Below, piece by piece: positions 17,132 through 25,814 of a stretch of 64,000 nucleotides of DNA. Source of the stretch: Bin87 sp034428455 (GTDB lineage Bacteria; Chloroflexota; Dehalococcoidia; Lucifugimonadales; UBA3495); NCBI GenBank assembly GCA_034428455.1, contig DAOUHZ010000088.1, positions 1-64,000 on the forward strand. The letters are read 5' to 3'. The notes below the pieces were generated by a model that had not been told where the DNA came from, did no database searches, and saw nothing but the letters and a program-made list of their open reading frames with translations. The position numbers were made by a program, and so were the translations under genes. How positions within the stretch are numbered: the first letter of the stretch is position 1; each line of letters opens with the position of its first letter.

Positions 17132-19069
17132 CTAAACTGACCGGAGCCACCAGAATATCGCCAGGCCGATTACGCCCAGGGCCACCGCGAGGGCATAGGT
17201 ATAGACGTGTCCGGTGACGTGCAGCCGCAGCGCGACTCCGGCTTTGCGCACCACGTCGGCGGGCCCGTTGATGGCGACGTCGTTGACCACCGCGCGGTCG
17301 AAGAACGCCAGCGCTGCGGAGACGGTCAGCACCACCCGGTCGATGGTCCACTGGTATGCCTCATCCACGTAATAACGGCGTTCGACAATCCGCAATATCC
17401 CCGCGAACCGCGCCCGCCACGGCTCATGGGAGATGGAACGACGGACGTAGACCAGCCATGCCAGCACGAACGCGCCCACGGCCAGAACGATCGAGATCGC
17501 GCCGAGCACCGGGCCAAAGTGGAACTTTTCCGCGTGATCGTAAAACACGAAGCTGCCGAAACCGTCGAAACTGCCCGGCCAGTTGAAGGCGATCCAGCCG
17601 AACCCCACGGCCAACACCGCCAGCACGGACAACACGCCGGTCATCAGCAGCGGCGATTCGTGAGCGTGATGGCTATCTTCGCCTTCGGGTCCGAAGAACA
17701 CTACGAACATGGCGCGGGCCATGTACAGCGCGCTCAGGAAGGCGGTGAGCATGGTCAGCACAATGAAAATGACGGGCAGGTTGTGCTCGACGGCCAGCAG
17801 GATCTCGTCCTTGCTCCAGAAGCCGGACAGGATCGGTATGCCGCCCAGGGAAAGCGCTCCAATGGAGAATGCGACGGCGGTGACCGGCATGGCTCGACGC
17901 AGCCCGCCGACGCGCCGGATGTCCACGTCGCCGTGCGCGCCCACGCCGTGCATCACGCTGCCGGCGCCGAGGAACAGCAGCGCCTTGGCAAATCCGTGGG
18001 CCATCAGGTGGAACACCGCCGCCGTCCAACCAAAGGCGCCCAGCGAGAGCATCATCAGACCCAGGTGGGACACGGTGGAGTACGCGAGGATGCGTTTCAA
18101 GTCGGTGGACACCAGCGCGATGGTGGCCGCGCCCAAGGCGGTGATAAGGCCGACGATGGCCACGACCATCATCGCTTCGGGTGACGCGGCGAAGATGGGA
18201 TAGGCGCGGGCCACCAGGTACACGCCGGCGATCACCATGGTGGCGGCGTGGATCAGCGCGCTCACCGGCGTCGGGCCCTCCATAGCATCGGGCAGCCACA
18301 CGTGGAAGGGGAACTGCGCCGACTTGCCCATGGCTCCCAGCAGCAGCAGGATGGCCGCGGCCGTCGTGACCCCGCTGCCCAGCTCGCCCGAGGCGGCGGC
18401 GGCGAACGCGTCAGTCATGCTGAAGCTGCCCACGTTGACCCACAACAGCAGGATGCCCACCAGCAGCCCCACATCGCCGATGCGGGTCACTACGAACGCT
18501 TTCTTGGCGGCCTCCCGGGGGCCGGGGTTTTCGAACCAGAACCCGATTAGCAGGTACGAACACAGGCCCACCAGCTCCCACGCGATGTACAGCAGCAGGA
18601 AGTTGTCCGCCAGCGCTAACGTGAGCATCGCCGCCACGAACAGGGCCTGCCACGCGAAGTACCAGCCGAAACGCGGGTCGCCCTTCATGTACTCCAGCGA
18701 ATAAAGCTGCACCCCCAGGGCGACGAAGGTGATCAAACCCAGAAGCACCACCGTCAGCGGGTCGATGATGATGCCCCAATCCAGGTGAATGGCCTGGTCA
18801 ACGGTCGCGGCGACTCCGGGTATGCCGGCCTCAAACCACGAAGTTGAGAAGTGACAAGTCAACGCGCCGGTGATCCCGCTGACATCGCAGGCCGGGTTGT
18901 CGGCACTTGCGCCCAGGAAATTCACCGCCGTCAGCGCCCACACGACGAAACCGGCGCCGATGGCCAGGATCGCCAGCGGCGCGCCGCGCAGCGGCAGCCA
19001 TCGCTGGAACAGGATGATCAGCGGGCAGGCGGCGAAAGAGAAGACTGGGATCAGGAATGCCAGCGGCAT
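17132..19069 (-). CDS. nuoL: NADH-quinone oxidoreductase subunit L
   Basis: 645 residues; the distal antiporter-like subunit with a lateral helix. Motifs include YIAWELVGLCSYLLIGFWFE, KSAQFPFHVWLPDAMEGPTP and TDLKRILAYSTVSHLGLMML. The start is ATG at 19069 (MPLAFLIPVFSF), one base after the nuoK stop; the open frame further upstream is nuoK in another frame. The C-terminal third includes the extended helix and final transmembrane segment typical of NuoL. Confidence 0.97.
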   Translation of the reverse strand: MPLAFLIPVFSFAACPLIILFQRWLPLRGAPLAILAIGAGFVVWALTAVNFLGASADNPACDVSGITGALTCHFSTSWFEAGIPGVAATVDQAIHLDWGIIIDPLTVVLLGLITFVALGVQLYSLEYMKGDPRFGWYFAWQALFVAAMLTLALADNFLLLYIAWELVGLCSYLLIGFWFENPGPREAAKKAFVVTRIGDVGLLVGILLLWVNVGSFSMTDAFAAAASGELGSGVTTAAAILLLLGAMGKSAQFPFHVWLPDAMEGPTPVSALIHAATMVIAGVYLVARAYPIFAASPEAMMVVAIVGLITALGAATIALVSTDLKRILAYSTVSHLGLMMLSLGAFGWTAAVFHLMAHGFAKALLFLGAGSVMHGVGAHGDVDIRRVGGLRRAMPVTAVAFSIGALSLGGIPILSGFWSKDEILLAVEHNLPVIFIVLTMLTAFLSALYMARAMFVVFFGPEGEDSHHAHESPLLMTGVLSVLAVLAVGFGWIAFNWPGSFDGFGSFVFYDHAEKFHFGPVLGAISIVLAVGAFVLAWLVYVRRSISHEPWRARFAGILRIVERRYYVDEAYQWTIDRVVLTVSAALAFFDRAVVNDVAINGPADVVRKAGVALRLHVTGHVYTYALAVALGVIGLAIFWWLRSV

Positions 19070-19070
19070 G

Positions 19071-19391
19071 TCACCACTTGAGCAGGTTGATTTCGTCGAC
19101 GTTGACGGTTCCCCGGTTGCGATACATCCGCAGGATGATCGCAAAGGCCAGCCCGACCTCCGCCGCGGCCACGGTGATGACGAAGATCGCGATGATCTGC
19201 CCGTCAAACGCGGCGAAACGGCCCGTCCCGTTCAGGTAAGAAGCCGCCGCGATCAAGTTGATGTTGACGGCGTTCAGCATCAGCTCGATGGACAGCACGA
19301 TGAGCACTGCGCTCCGGCGCGCAAGGACTCCGTAGAAACCGATCCCGAACAGGGCGGCGCCAAGGAGCTGGAAGTACAGGAGCGGCACCAT
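19071..19391 (-). CDS. nuoK: NADH-quinone oxidoreductase subunit K
   Basis: 106 residues with three transmembrane helices, as expected for NuoK. The two buried glutamates of the family are visible in VLIVLSIELMLNAVNINL and VTVAAAEVGLAFAIIL. ATG at 19391 (MVPLLYFQLLGAALF) is chosen because upstream residues are non-homologous. It is 7 bases from nuoJ and 1 base from nuoL. Confidence 0.95.
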   Translation of the reverse strand: MVPLLYFQLLGAALFGIGFYGVLARRSAVLIVLSIELMLNAVNINLIAAASYLNGTGRFAAFDGQIIAIFVITVAAAEVGLAFAIILRMYRNRGTVNVDEINLLKW

Positions 19392-19398
19392 CGCGCGG

Positions 19399-19917
19399 CT
19401 AGACCTCGCCTTCCGCACTCGCGTCGCCTTGCGCCGTTGCACTCTGCGTCCGGGCGATGATGATGGCTCCTATCAGGGCGACCAGCAGCACCAGGGACGC
19501 GATCTCGAAGGGCAGCGCCCACTTGGTGAACAGGGCGGCGCCCAGTTCCGTGAAGGCGGGAGCCTGGGGTTCCGCGGCAACATCGGGAGCCAGCCAGAAA
19601 GCCGCGCCCAGCACCACTGCCAGCACGGTTGCCGTGATCAAACCCAGCGGCCACTGTTTGTTGTCCGTGATGCGCGGATATTCCGATGATCGAGTGAGCA
19701 TCACCGCGAACAGCACGACGATGGTAACCGCGCCACCGTATATGAGCACTTGCACCAACGCCAGGAACTCGGCGAACATCAGCAGGTACGCGCCGGCCGC
19801 GCCCAGCAGAGACAGCAGCAGGAACAATGCCGCGTGGACCACATTGCGAGTCGCTACGACACCCACGGCGCCGCCGAGGGTGAAGATGGCCACAATGGCG
19901 AAGAGGGCCAGCGCCAC
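19399..19917 (-). CDS. nuoJ: NADH-quinone oxidoreductase subunit J
   Basis: 172 residues with five hydrophobic helices. Family features are NVVHAALFLLLSLLGAAGAY and FLALVQVLIYGGAVTIVVLF, the latter containing the pi-bulge helix involved in complex I coupling. Starts at GTG (MALALFAIVAIF). The 160 bases upstream are non-coding and contain a hairpin. Confidence 0.95.
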   Translation of the reverse strand: MALALFAIVAIFTLGGAVGVVATRNVVHAALFLLLSLLGAAGAYLLMFAEFLALVQVLIYGGAVTIVVLFAVMLTRSSEYPRITDNKQWPLGLITATVLAVVLGAAFWLAPDVAAEPQAPAFTELGAALFTKWALPFEIASLVLLVALIGAIIIARTQSATAQGDASAEGEV

Positions 19918-19979
19918 GGGTCTATGCGTCCCCGTTCACCGGGCTCATCCTGAAAATTCCCGGTGTGCTGCCAAAGTAC

Positions 19980-20000
19980 GAGCCGCCCCGTTGGCGGCTC
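19980..20000 (-). other. Hairpin upstream of nuoJ
   Basis: GAGCCGCC and GGCGGCTC form a perfect 8-base stem with a 5-base loop in the 159-base gap between the CxCxxC gene and nuoJ. No U-tract follows on the minus strand. It may be an RNA-processing or attenuation element inside the operon. Confidence 0.4.
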
Positions 20001-20076
20001 CGGTGGTGAGGGTTTGGTGTTGGCTTCCGCATCGTCGAATAGGCTAACCGGCCTTGGACTGCTGGTAGAACAACAC

Positions 20077-20382
20077 CTAGATGGACCTTAGAAGGGTACA
20101 GGTCGCGCATTCGCAATCGGCCTTGTGCTTTCGCACGGGCTCGGCTACCGCCTGCGTTCGGCCGCGGGCCTTACCTGAGCCGCCGGTCTTGCCCCGCTTT
20201 TTGCCCTTACCCATTTTTCCGGCTTTCGCGGCTTTGCCGGCAATTTTGCCCACAAGACCGCCGACCTTGCCGGTGACGGTGGCGTTCTGCCCGGATTTCC
20301 TCTGCTCGACGCACTCAACGCAGGTGCAGTACTGCGGGTGCCGCGGCGACAGATTGCGGAAACGTTCGTCTTCTCTGGGCAC
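20077..20382 (-). CDS. Lysine-rich small protein with two CxCxxC motifs
   Basis: 101 residues, not assigned to a known family. CTCVEC (about residues 19-24) near the N-terminus and CECATC (about 92-97) near the C-terminus are the same CxCxxC pattern and could together bind one zinc or iron-sulfur centre. The 65 residues between are extremely basic and rich in Lys, Gly and Ala (GKIAGKAAKAGKMGKGKKRG), like histone H1-type tails. The start is GTG. It lies 13 bases after nuoI and upstream of nuoJ in the same direction. A nucleic-acid-binding or metal-handling role is speculation. Confidence 0.75.
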   Translation of the reverse strand: MPREDERFRNLSPRHPQYCTCVECVEQRKSGQNATVTGKVGGLVGKIAGKAAKAGKMGKGKKRGKTGGSGKARGRTQAVAEPVRKHKADCECATCTLLRSI

Positions 20383-20395
20383 GGTCAGCCTCGGT

Positions 20396-20920
20396 TCAGC
20401 TCTCGGCTTCGGCGGCCGCTTTAGCCGCGTCGGCTTTCTGCTTGGCCAGCACGGTTGGTGGGATCCAGGCCGTATCGTCCTGATACTTCTTGCCGATGTC
20501 CAGCAATGCGGGCAGGTCCACTCGGTCCCCGTTGCGCGCGTAGGTGCTCATCTCGTGCTCGTGGCTCATGACGATGGCGTCGAAATTACAGTACTCGACG
20601 CAGATGCCGCACAATATACAACGGTTCAAATTGATTTCAAAGTAATCGACGATCTTGCGTCGGCTGCTTTCGCCGTCGGCGTGCTTGGGGTTGTCCATCA
20701 TGCTGGCGGACATGCACTGCGTCGGGCAGTTGCGGATGCAGACCATGCAGCCGGTGCAGTAGGGTTCGCTGATTTCGCCATCCCATGTAAGCGCCGGGAA
20801 CCCCATGAAGCGCGGGCGCACCGGGGTCGCCTGCTTGGGATACTGCTGGGTAACCGGCCGGCGCAGTCCGGAGACCGTGGACGCCAGGGTGAGCATCATT
20901 CCTTTCAGGCTTTCCAACAT
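20396..20920 (-). CDS. nuoI: NADH-quinone oxidoreductase subunit I
   Basis: 174 residues carrying two 4Fe-4S clusters (N6a, N6b): CTGCMVCIRNCP and CILCGICVEYCNFDAI. The subunit passes electrons to NuoB. The C-terminal tail after about residue 150 is an Ala/Lys/Glu-rich helix (LAKQKADAAKAAAEAES) not needed for the clusters. The two Uma2 genes precede it, with only 2 bases separating it from the second. Confidence 0.95.
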   Translation of the reverse strand: MLESLKGMMLTLASTVSGLRRPVTQQYPKQATPVRPRFMGFPALTWDGEISEPYCTGCMVCIRNCPTQCMSASMMDNPKHADGESSRRKIVDYFEINLNRCILCGICVEYCNFDAIVMSHEHEMSTYARNGDRVDLPALLDIGKKYQDDTAWIPPTVLAKQKADAAKAAAEAES

Positions 20921-20922
20921 TG

Positions 20923-21537
20923 CTAGACGCCCTCCACTCGCAGTGCGGCCGCGCGGTCCAAGCCGGAGAAAATTTCAGCCACGGAGCATGAAAACCCGGG
21001 CAAAACCGGCTCTCCGGTGAGTATATCGTCCGTGGCGAGAACGCGAGTTTCGCCGGTAGCCTGCCGCACGGTTACTTCCCTGTTGTAAGCGTCAACCAGC
21101 AAAACCGTGGCGACCCCCTGTCTGAGGTAAAGCCGAGCTTTATCGATGACCTCCACGTAGGTATCAGTGGGTGACACCACCTCTATGGCAATGTCGGGCG
21201 CCCCTTCCCACACGCCGGGTTCATCTTCAATCGACGGCGTTCCCGGTCGTTCCGCAGCTACGCATAAGTCCGGGATCCTGAAGTTCGCGCTTGACAGGCC
21301 CAGCCGAAACGAGGCGGCAATACCCACCCAGAAAGGGAGGTTCTCCTCTTCAATGTGCTGTATGAAAAGGCGATAAACTTTGCCTGTGACTATTGATATC
21401 CCTCTTCTCATCGGCGGCAGCTCCACCAACTCGCCATCGACCATCTCGTACCGCCGGTCGTCGGGGCGGTTGCGCCAATCGTTTTCGGCATGGACAGCTT
21501 CCTCGTGAATGGGAAGGGAAGTTGCAGTGGTCATCAT
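20923..21537 (-). CDS. Uma2-family PD-(D/E)XK nuclease, copy 2
   Basis: 204 residues of the Uma2 (DUF820) restriction-endonuclease-like fold. The core reads PDIAIEVVSPTDTYVEVIDK and then ARLYLRQGVATVLLVDAY, with the acidic and lysine positions of the family. Uma2 proteins are abundant in cyanobacteria and Chloroflexota; their biological role is unresolved. The start ATG at 21537 overlaps the stop of copy 1 by four bases, and its stop is 2 bases from nuoI, so it is translated as part of the nuo message. Confidence 0.88.
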   Translation of the reverse strand: MMTTATSLPIHEEAVHAENDWRNRPDDRRYEMVDGELVELPPMRRGISIVTGKVYRLFIQHIEEENLPFWVGIAASFRLGLSSANFRIPDLCVAAERPGTPSIEDEPGVWEGAPDIAIEVVSPTDTYVEVIDKARLYLRQGVATVLLVDAYNREVTVRQATGETRVLATDDILTGEPVLPGFSCSVAEIFSGLDRAAALRVEGV

Positions 21538-22136
21538 GGCCTCCCACTTTGGGTGGCATCAGTTGCCGACGGTGCTCCGTGGTCCAGCACCGCGAAAATG
21601 TCGGCGACGGCGCAGGAAAAACCGGGTATCTCAGGATCACCGATGAGCATGTCCTCCGGCCCGTACACCTCATCAGCAGCACCGGGACGCCGGATCATCA
21701 CCGTACGCGGGTCAGGGTCGACGATCCAAACGGCGCTGGAGCCACCGGCAAAGTACTCCGCAGTTTTTCGCTCCAAAGCCGCCTGCGTGTTGCTGGCCGA
21801 AACCACCTCAATCGCTACATCCGGAGCTAGGCGCGGCCAACCCGGCGCACTCTCATCGTATTCTGCCAGTCGCTCCCAGGAAGTCACGTGGACGTCGGGG
21901 AAACGCAGAGTGGTTTCACTCATCACAAACCCCGTATTGACGCCAACATCCAGCGGCAGCCCTGCGTCAAACACGCGATCTTGAATCAAGGAGCCGATGC
22001 GCGCGGTAACCCTGCCGTGCCTGGGCTTGCCGTCCATATCAACCAGTTCTCCATCAACGAGTTCATAGCGGTGGCCGGGATCGGCGGCCATCGCCTCGAA
22101 TTCGGCGACGGTGATTTTCCGGGTGCGAGTGGTCAT
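21534..22136 (-). CDS. Uma2-family PD-(D/E)XK nuclease, copy 1
   Basis: 200 residues, same family as its downstream neighbour: APDVAIEVVSASNTQAALER and YFAGGSSAVWIVDPDPRTVM match the Uma2 core. The two copies share fold and motifs but are clearly diverged, so the tandem duplication is old or they were acquired separately. It sits 47 bases after nuoH. AGGCGTT upstream of the ATG is a plausible ribosome site. Confidence 0.88.
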   Translation of the reverse strand: MTTRTRKITVAEFEAMAADPGHRYELVDGELVDMDGKPRHGRVTARIGSLIQDRVFDAGLPLDVGVNTGFVMSETTLRFPDVHVTSWERLAEYDESAPGWPRLAPDVAIEVVSASNTQAALERKTAEYFAGGSSAVWIVDPDPRTVMIRRPGAADEVYGPEDMLIGDPEIPGFSCAVADIFAVLDHGAPSATDATQSGRP

Positions 22137-22183
22137 AGCTGGAACGCCTCACAAAGCTGCCAATATGATACCAGCATACCCGG

Positions 22184-23293
22184 TTACGTGCCTGCTCCGG
22201 TTGCCGCCCGCCGCGCGGCAAGCTGTCGCTGGACTTCCGCCACCCGTCGAGCCGGCCCGGTCATGCGCCGGTAGATGATCCACCCCGCAACCGCCAGCCC
22301 GGCCGCGGACATGACGGTCAGGCTCCACCAGGGCAGTTCGTAGAACCGGTACACGGCGGCGATGATAACCGTGTAGAACGACAGGGGAACCATCACCTTC
22401 CAAGCGAAGGCCATCAGCTGGTCGATGCGGAGACGCGGGAAGGTGCCCCGCACCCAGAACACCACCAACACCACGGCGTAGGTCTTGAAGAGGAACCACA
22501 CCACGTCGGGTAGGGCCGGACCGCCCCAGCCACCCAGGAAAAGCAGTGTCGTCAGGGCGGCGATGGCGAAAGTGTTGATGTACTCGGCCAGGAAGAACAC
22601 CGACCAGTGGGCTCCGCTGTATTCGACAAACGGGCCACCCACCACCTCGCTCTCGGCGTGATAGATGTCGAAAGGCGTGCGGCCCACCTCGGCCAGCCCG
22701 GCGATGAAAAAGATCACGAAGCCAAGGGGCAGCACCACCAAGTAAGGGTAGGTCGACTGCTGCGACACGATTTCCCGCATGTCCAGGGATTGGGCCAGTA
22801 TTGCCACGGCGGCGGCCACCAGCACCACCGGGATCTCGTAGGAAATCAGTTGCGCGGCAGATCGCAACCCGCCCATGATGCCGTATTTGTTCGCTGAACC
22901 CCAGCCGGCCAGAACCAAGCCCAGGATGCCGATCACCGCAAAGGCGATGATGTAGAACAATCCCAGGGGCAGATGACGGATCACCACGTTATCGCCGCCG
23001 GGTATGGTCACCCAGATGACGAAGGCGGATACCACGACAATCACCGGAGCGATCCAGAAGATCGCCTTTTCCGAATCATCGGGGATGATGTCCTCTTTTA
23101 TGATCAGCTTCACCGCGTCGGCGATGGGCTGCATCAGGCCGAACAATCCGGTGCGGGTAGGCCCGTAGCGCAGTTGCAGGCGGCCCAGCGCCTTGCGCTC
23201 GAGCCAGACCATAGACAGAACTACCACCGACAGGACGGCGAACATAATCGCCAGACCCAGCGCGCTCCAACCCAAGCTGATGAGGAAACTCAC
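22184..23293 (-). CDS. nuoH: NADH-quinone oxidoreductase subunit H
   Basis: 369 residues with eight or more transmembrane helices; it builds the quinone chamber with NuoB and NuoD. Family motifs include LERKALGRLQLRYGPTRTG, EVGRTPFDIYHAESEVVGGP and EYSGAHWSVFFLAEY. Start GTG overlaps the nuoD stop in GTGA. The C-terminus carries an extra basic cytoplasmic tail (ARRVAEVQRQLAARRAATG). Confidence 0.96.
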   Translation of the reverse strand: MSFLISLGWSALGLAIMFAVLSVVVLSMVWLERKALGRLQLRYGPTRTGLFGLMQPIADAVKLIIKEDIIPDDSEKAIFWIAPVIVVVSAFVIWVTIPGGDNVVIRHLPLGLFYIIAFAVIGILGLVLAGWGSANKYGIMGGLRSAAQLISYEIPVVLVAAAVAILAQSLDMREIVSQQSTYPYLVVLPLGFVIFFIAGLAEVGRTPFDIYHAESEVVGGPFVEYSGAHWSVFFLAEYINTFAIAALTTLLFLGGWGGPALPDVVWFLFKTYAVVLVVFWVRGTFPRLRIDQLMAFAWKVMVPLSFYTVIIAAVYRFYELPWWSLTVMSAAGLAVAGWIIYRRMTGPARRVAEVQRQLAARRAATGAGT

Positions 23294-24441
23294 CGGTCCA
23301 CCTCGCCCAGCACGATGTCCAGCGAACCCAGCACCACTACACTATCCGCCAGCCAGGTGTCCACCAGCAGCCGGCGCAGCGCGGAGAGGTTGCAGAAAGA
23401 CGGCGGGCGCACCTTCACCCGATAGGGCCGGTCGGTGCCGTCGCTGACCAGATACACGCCGATCTCGCCCCTGGGGTTCTCGGCGCGGACGTAGACTTCA
23501 CCGGCGGCCGGGCGGATCAGGCGGCGGCCCAGCGATGACGCCACCGGCCCTTCGGGCAACTGCGCCATCGCCTGTTCCACGATCCGCAGGGACTGGTACA
23601 TCTCCTGAACCCGCACCCAGTGCCGGTCCCAGCAGTCCCCGTCCAGTCCCACCGGGATCTCGAAGTCGAAGCGGTCGTAGATGGAGTAGGGCTGCGCTTT
23701 GCGCACGTCGTACTCGTACCCGCACGCTCGCAGCAGCGGGCCGGTAAGGCCCAGAGCGATGGCTTCGTCGGCGCTGATGGGGCTCACGTCCTTGAGGCGG
23801 GACAGGAATATCTCGTTGAAGGTCAGTATTCGGTCGCTCTGCTCCACGTCCTCACGAAGCAGCGGCATCAACTCATTCACCAATTGCCGGAAATTATCCG
23901 GCACGTCCTCCTTGAGGCCACCGATGCGGAAATAGTTGTGCATCATGCGCGCGCCGGACACGGCTTCAAACAGCGCCTGCACCCGCTCCCGGCCGCGGAA
24001 GGAAAACATCACCGGGGTCATGGCGCCGGCGTCCAGGCCCATGGTGCCAACGTACAGCAGGTGGCTGGCGATGCGGTTCAACTCGCACAGGATCACGCGG
24101 ATGTATTCGGCCCGCTCCGGGACCTCCAGGCCCATCAGCTTCTCGACGGCCATGCAGTACGCCAGCTCGTTGTTGAAGTTCCCGATATAGTCCATCCGGT
24201 CGAACAGGGTGACCACCTGATGGTACTGCTCGCCCTCGCACAGCTTTTCGGATCCCCGGTGCAGGTACCCGATGTGCGGCTCGACGTCGACGACCTTCTC
24301 GCCGTCCACCCATAGAACCATGCGGAACACGCCGTGAGTGGACGGGTGCTGCGGCCCCATGTTGAGCAGCATCTCCACCGGCTGAGTGCCTTCGGGGACG
24401 CCCTCCGGGACTTGGGTGGTCATGGCGGTTGGATCAGTCAT
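23290..24441 (-). CDS. nuoD: NADH-quinone oxidoreductase subunit D
   Basis: 383 residues of the 49-kDa, hydrogenase-derived subunit that forms the quinone site. Seen: NMGPQHPSTHGVFRM, IGYLHRGSEKLCEG, and ELNRIASHLLYVGTMGLDAG. NuoC and NuoD are separate proteins here, not the fused NuoCD. I chose ATG at 24441 rather than the TTG at 24465. Two accessory genes lie between nuoC and nuoD. Confidence 0.96.
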   Translation of the reverse strand: MTDPTAMTTQVPEGVPEGTQPVEMLLNMGPQHPSTHGVFRMVLWVDGEKVVDVEPHIGYLHRGSEKLCEGEQYHQVVTLFDRMDYIGNFNNELAYCMAVEKLMGLEVPERAEYIRVILCELNRIASHLLYVGTMGLDAGAMTPVMFSFRGRERVQALFEAVSGARMMHNYFRIGGLKEDVPDNFRQLVNELMPLLREDVEQSDRILTFNEIFLSRLKDVSPISADEAIALGLTGPLLRACGYEYDVRKAQPYSIYDRFDFEIPVGLDGDCWDRHWVRVQEMYQSLRIVEQAMAQLPEGPVASSLGRRLIRPAAGEVYVRAENPRGEIGVYLVSDGTDRPYRVKVRPPSFCNLSALRRLLVDTWLADSVVVLGSLDIVLGEVDR

Positions 24442-24473
24442 GGTTCGTCGGATCGCCAACGGCAATCGGATCT

Positions 24474-24776
24474 TCAGTCCGACGGCTCGCGGGTTTCGGG
24501 AAATGGAGAGCCGATGAAACGCAGGCTGGGCTGCGGCGGCTCCACGCGGGCGCTCTTCCAGGCTTCCCCGTTGTCGTAGAAGCCGGCTTCGATGAGAACG
24601 TCCTCCAGGACGCCCATTTCCTCGCAGTCTTCGAGGTAGTCCGACACCTGTCGTCGGAGGGCGGTGCGGGCATCGCCCTGGGTGTCTCCGTACGCCGTCA
24701 CTTCAAGCTCCGGACACCGCGCTTCCCAGCCCGAGGCGACTCGCGCGGCTTCGATCTCGTAGATGATACGATCCAT
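24474..24776 (-). CDS. HicB-like small protein inside the nuo operon
   Basis: About 100 residues from ATG 24776 (MDRIIYEIEAARVASGWEAR). The pattern of a short beta strand, a Cys-Pro-Glu turn (ARCPELEVTAYGDT) and then a helix (QGDARTALRRQVSDYLEDCE) resembles HicB/DUF1902-type partial RNase H folds. The C-terminal tail is Pro-rich. It is 2 bases downstream of the next accessory gene and 32 bases before nuoD, so all are likely co-transcribed. An antitoxin-like role is tentative and no HicA partner is visible. Confidence 0.6.
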   Translation of the reverse strand: MDRIIYEIEAARVASGWEARCPELEVTAYGDTQGDARTALRRQVSDYLEDCEEMGVLEDVLIEAGFYDNGEAWKSARVEPPQPSLRFIGSPFPETREPSD

Positions 24777-24778
24777 GA

Positions 24779-25273
24779 TTACCCGCGAAAAGTGTATACG
24801 CTTACGCTGGTTTCCCATTCGACATCGTAAGCTCTATCGGCCGGCAGGGGGCGTCTGGTTACCATGTCAGAGCGACGCCGGTCTGCCTCTGCCGGGTCAA
24901 CGAACTGTAGAGTAACCTCGGTCTCTTCGGAAAGGCCCTCAACGCCTAATGAATCCGCCAGTTTGCCGGCGGTATCCTGCCGTTCCAGCCAGCTGCGCAT
25001 CGCCCGGACCAAATCGTCTTGCGCCTGAGGCGCTGTACTGCCTCTGCCTTTCAATTCCATACCGTTCACCATGGCTATGAACGGATTGCCATCCGAATCT
25101 TCGAGTTCCATGCCGTCCATGATTGCCGTGAACTCGTTTCCCTCCGGGATCACGTGAGCCGTTAACTTAACGCTATCAGTCACCGCGGTTAAGCGCCGCT
25201 CATTGTCGGCGGCAAGATAGACCGTGAACCCTTCGGGAACATCGTCGTTTTGGTTTTGATGGCTTGCTGGCAT
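24779..25273 (-). CDS. Hypothetical protein between nuoC and nuoD
   Basis: 164 residues from ATG 25273 (MPASHQNQNDDVPEGFTVYL). Two similar beta strands (FTAIMDGMEL and FIAMVNGMEL) are followed by AQDDLVRAMRSWLERQD, a strand-helix order seen in HicB-like folds, and an acidic segment EETEVTLQFVDP. No named family is recognised with confidence. It lies 10 bases after nuoC and 2 bases before the HicB-like gene. Together the two may be an accessory pair that inserted into the operon. Confidence 0.55.
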   Translation of the reverse strand: MPASHQNQNDDVPEGFTVYLAADNERRLTAVTDSVKLTAHVIPEGNEFTAIMDGMELEDSDGNPFIAMVNGMELKGRGSTAPQAQDDLVRAMRSWLERQDTAGKLADSLGVEGLSEETEVTLQFVDPAEADRRRSDMVTRRPLPADRAYDVEWETSVSVYTFRG

Positions 25274-25283
25274 CGAAAGCTCC

Positions 25284-25814
25284 CTAAAACTCCCGGTACT
25301 CGTAGAAGTCATAGGATTTGCGTCCGGGGAACCCGTCGAACTCCGGATACAGGAGCAAAGGGGACAGGTCGGGATGACCGTCGAACGCCACGCCGAACAG
25401 GTCGTGCGCCTCGCGCTCATACCAGTCCGCAGCCGGCCAGACCGCACACACCGAGGGGAGGACAGGATCGTCGTAGGACACTTCGGTCTTCAACACCAGC
25501 GATTGCTCCCGGGCCAGAGACTGGAGGAAGTAGACCAGCTCGAAACGCTCCTCGTAGTCCACGCACGCCAGGCACAGCAGCATTCGGCAATCCAGGGAAA
25601 CGTCGTCCCGGCAGGCAGCGCAGGCCGAATCGATGTCGGCAGCGGGCACGGTCACCTGTGGCAAATCACCCAAGGCGCCGGGTACCGGGGAGTAATCAGC
25701 CAGAACCGCCACGGCACGCTCCAGGGTTTCACGTCGCGCCGGCGCCAACAGATCGATGGGGTCTGGCGGCGGCTCCGCTTCCGCCTCTGGGGCGTTACGC
25801 CGAGGCCGCGGCAC
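25284..25814 (-). CDS. nuoC: NADH-quinone oxidoreductase subunit C
   Basis: 176 residues of the 30-kDa subunit. The C-terminal signature is intact: WYEREAHDLFGVAFDGHPDL followed by LLYPEFDGFPGRKSYDF. The N-terminal part is shorter and more divergent than in many relatives. The GTG at 25814 has GGAG upstream and overlaps nuoB by 20 bases, implying translational coupling. Confidence 0.93.
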   Translation of the reverse strand: MPRPRRNAPEAEAEPPPDPIDLLAPARRETLERAVAVLADYSPVPGALGDLPQVTVPAADIDSACAACRDDVSLDCRMLLCLACVDYEERFELVYFLQSLAREQSLVLKTEVSYDDPVLPSVCAVWPAADWYEREAHDLFGVAFDGHPDLSPLLLYPEFDGFPGRKSYDFYEYREF

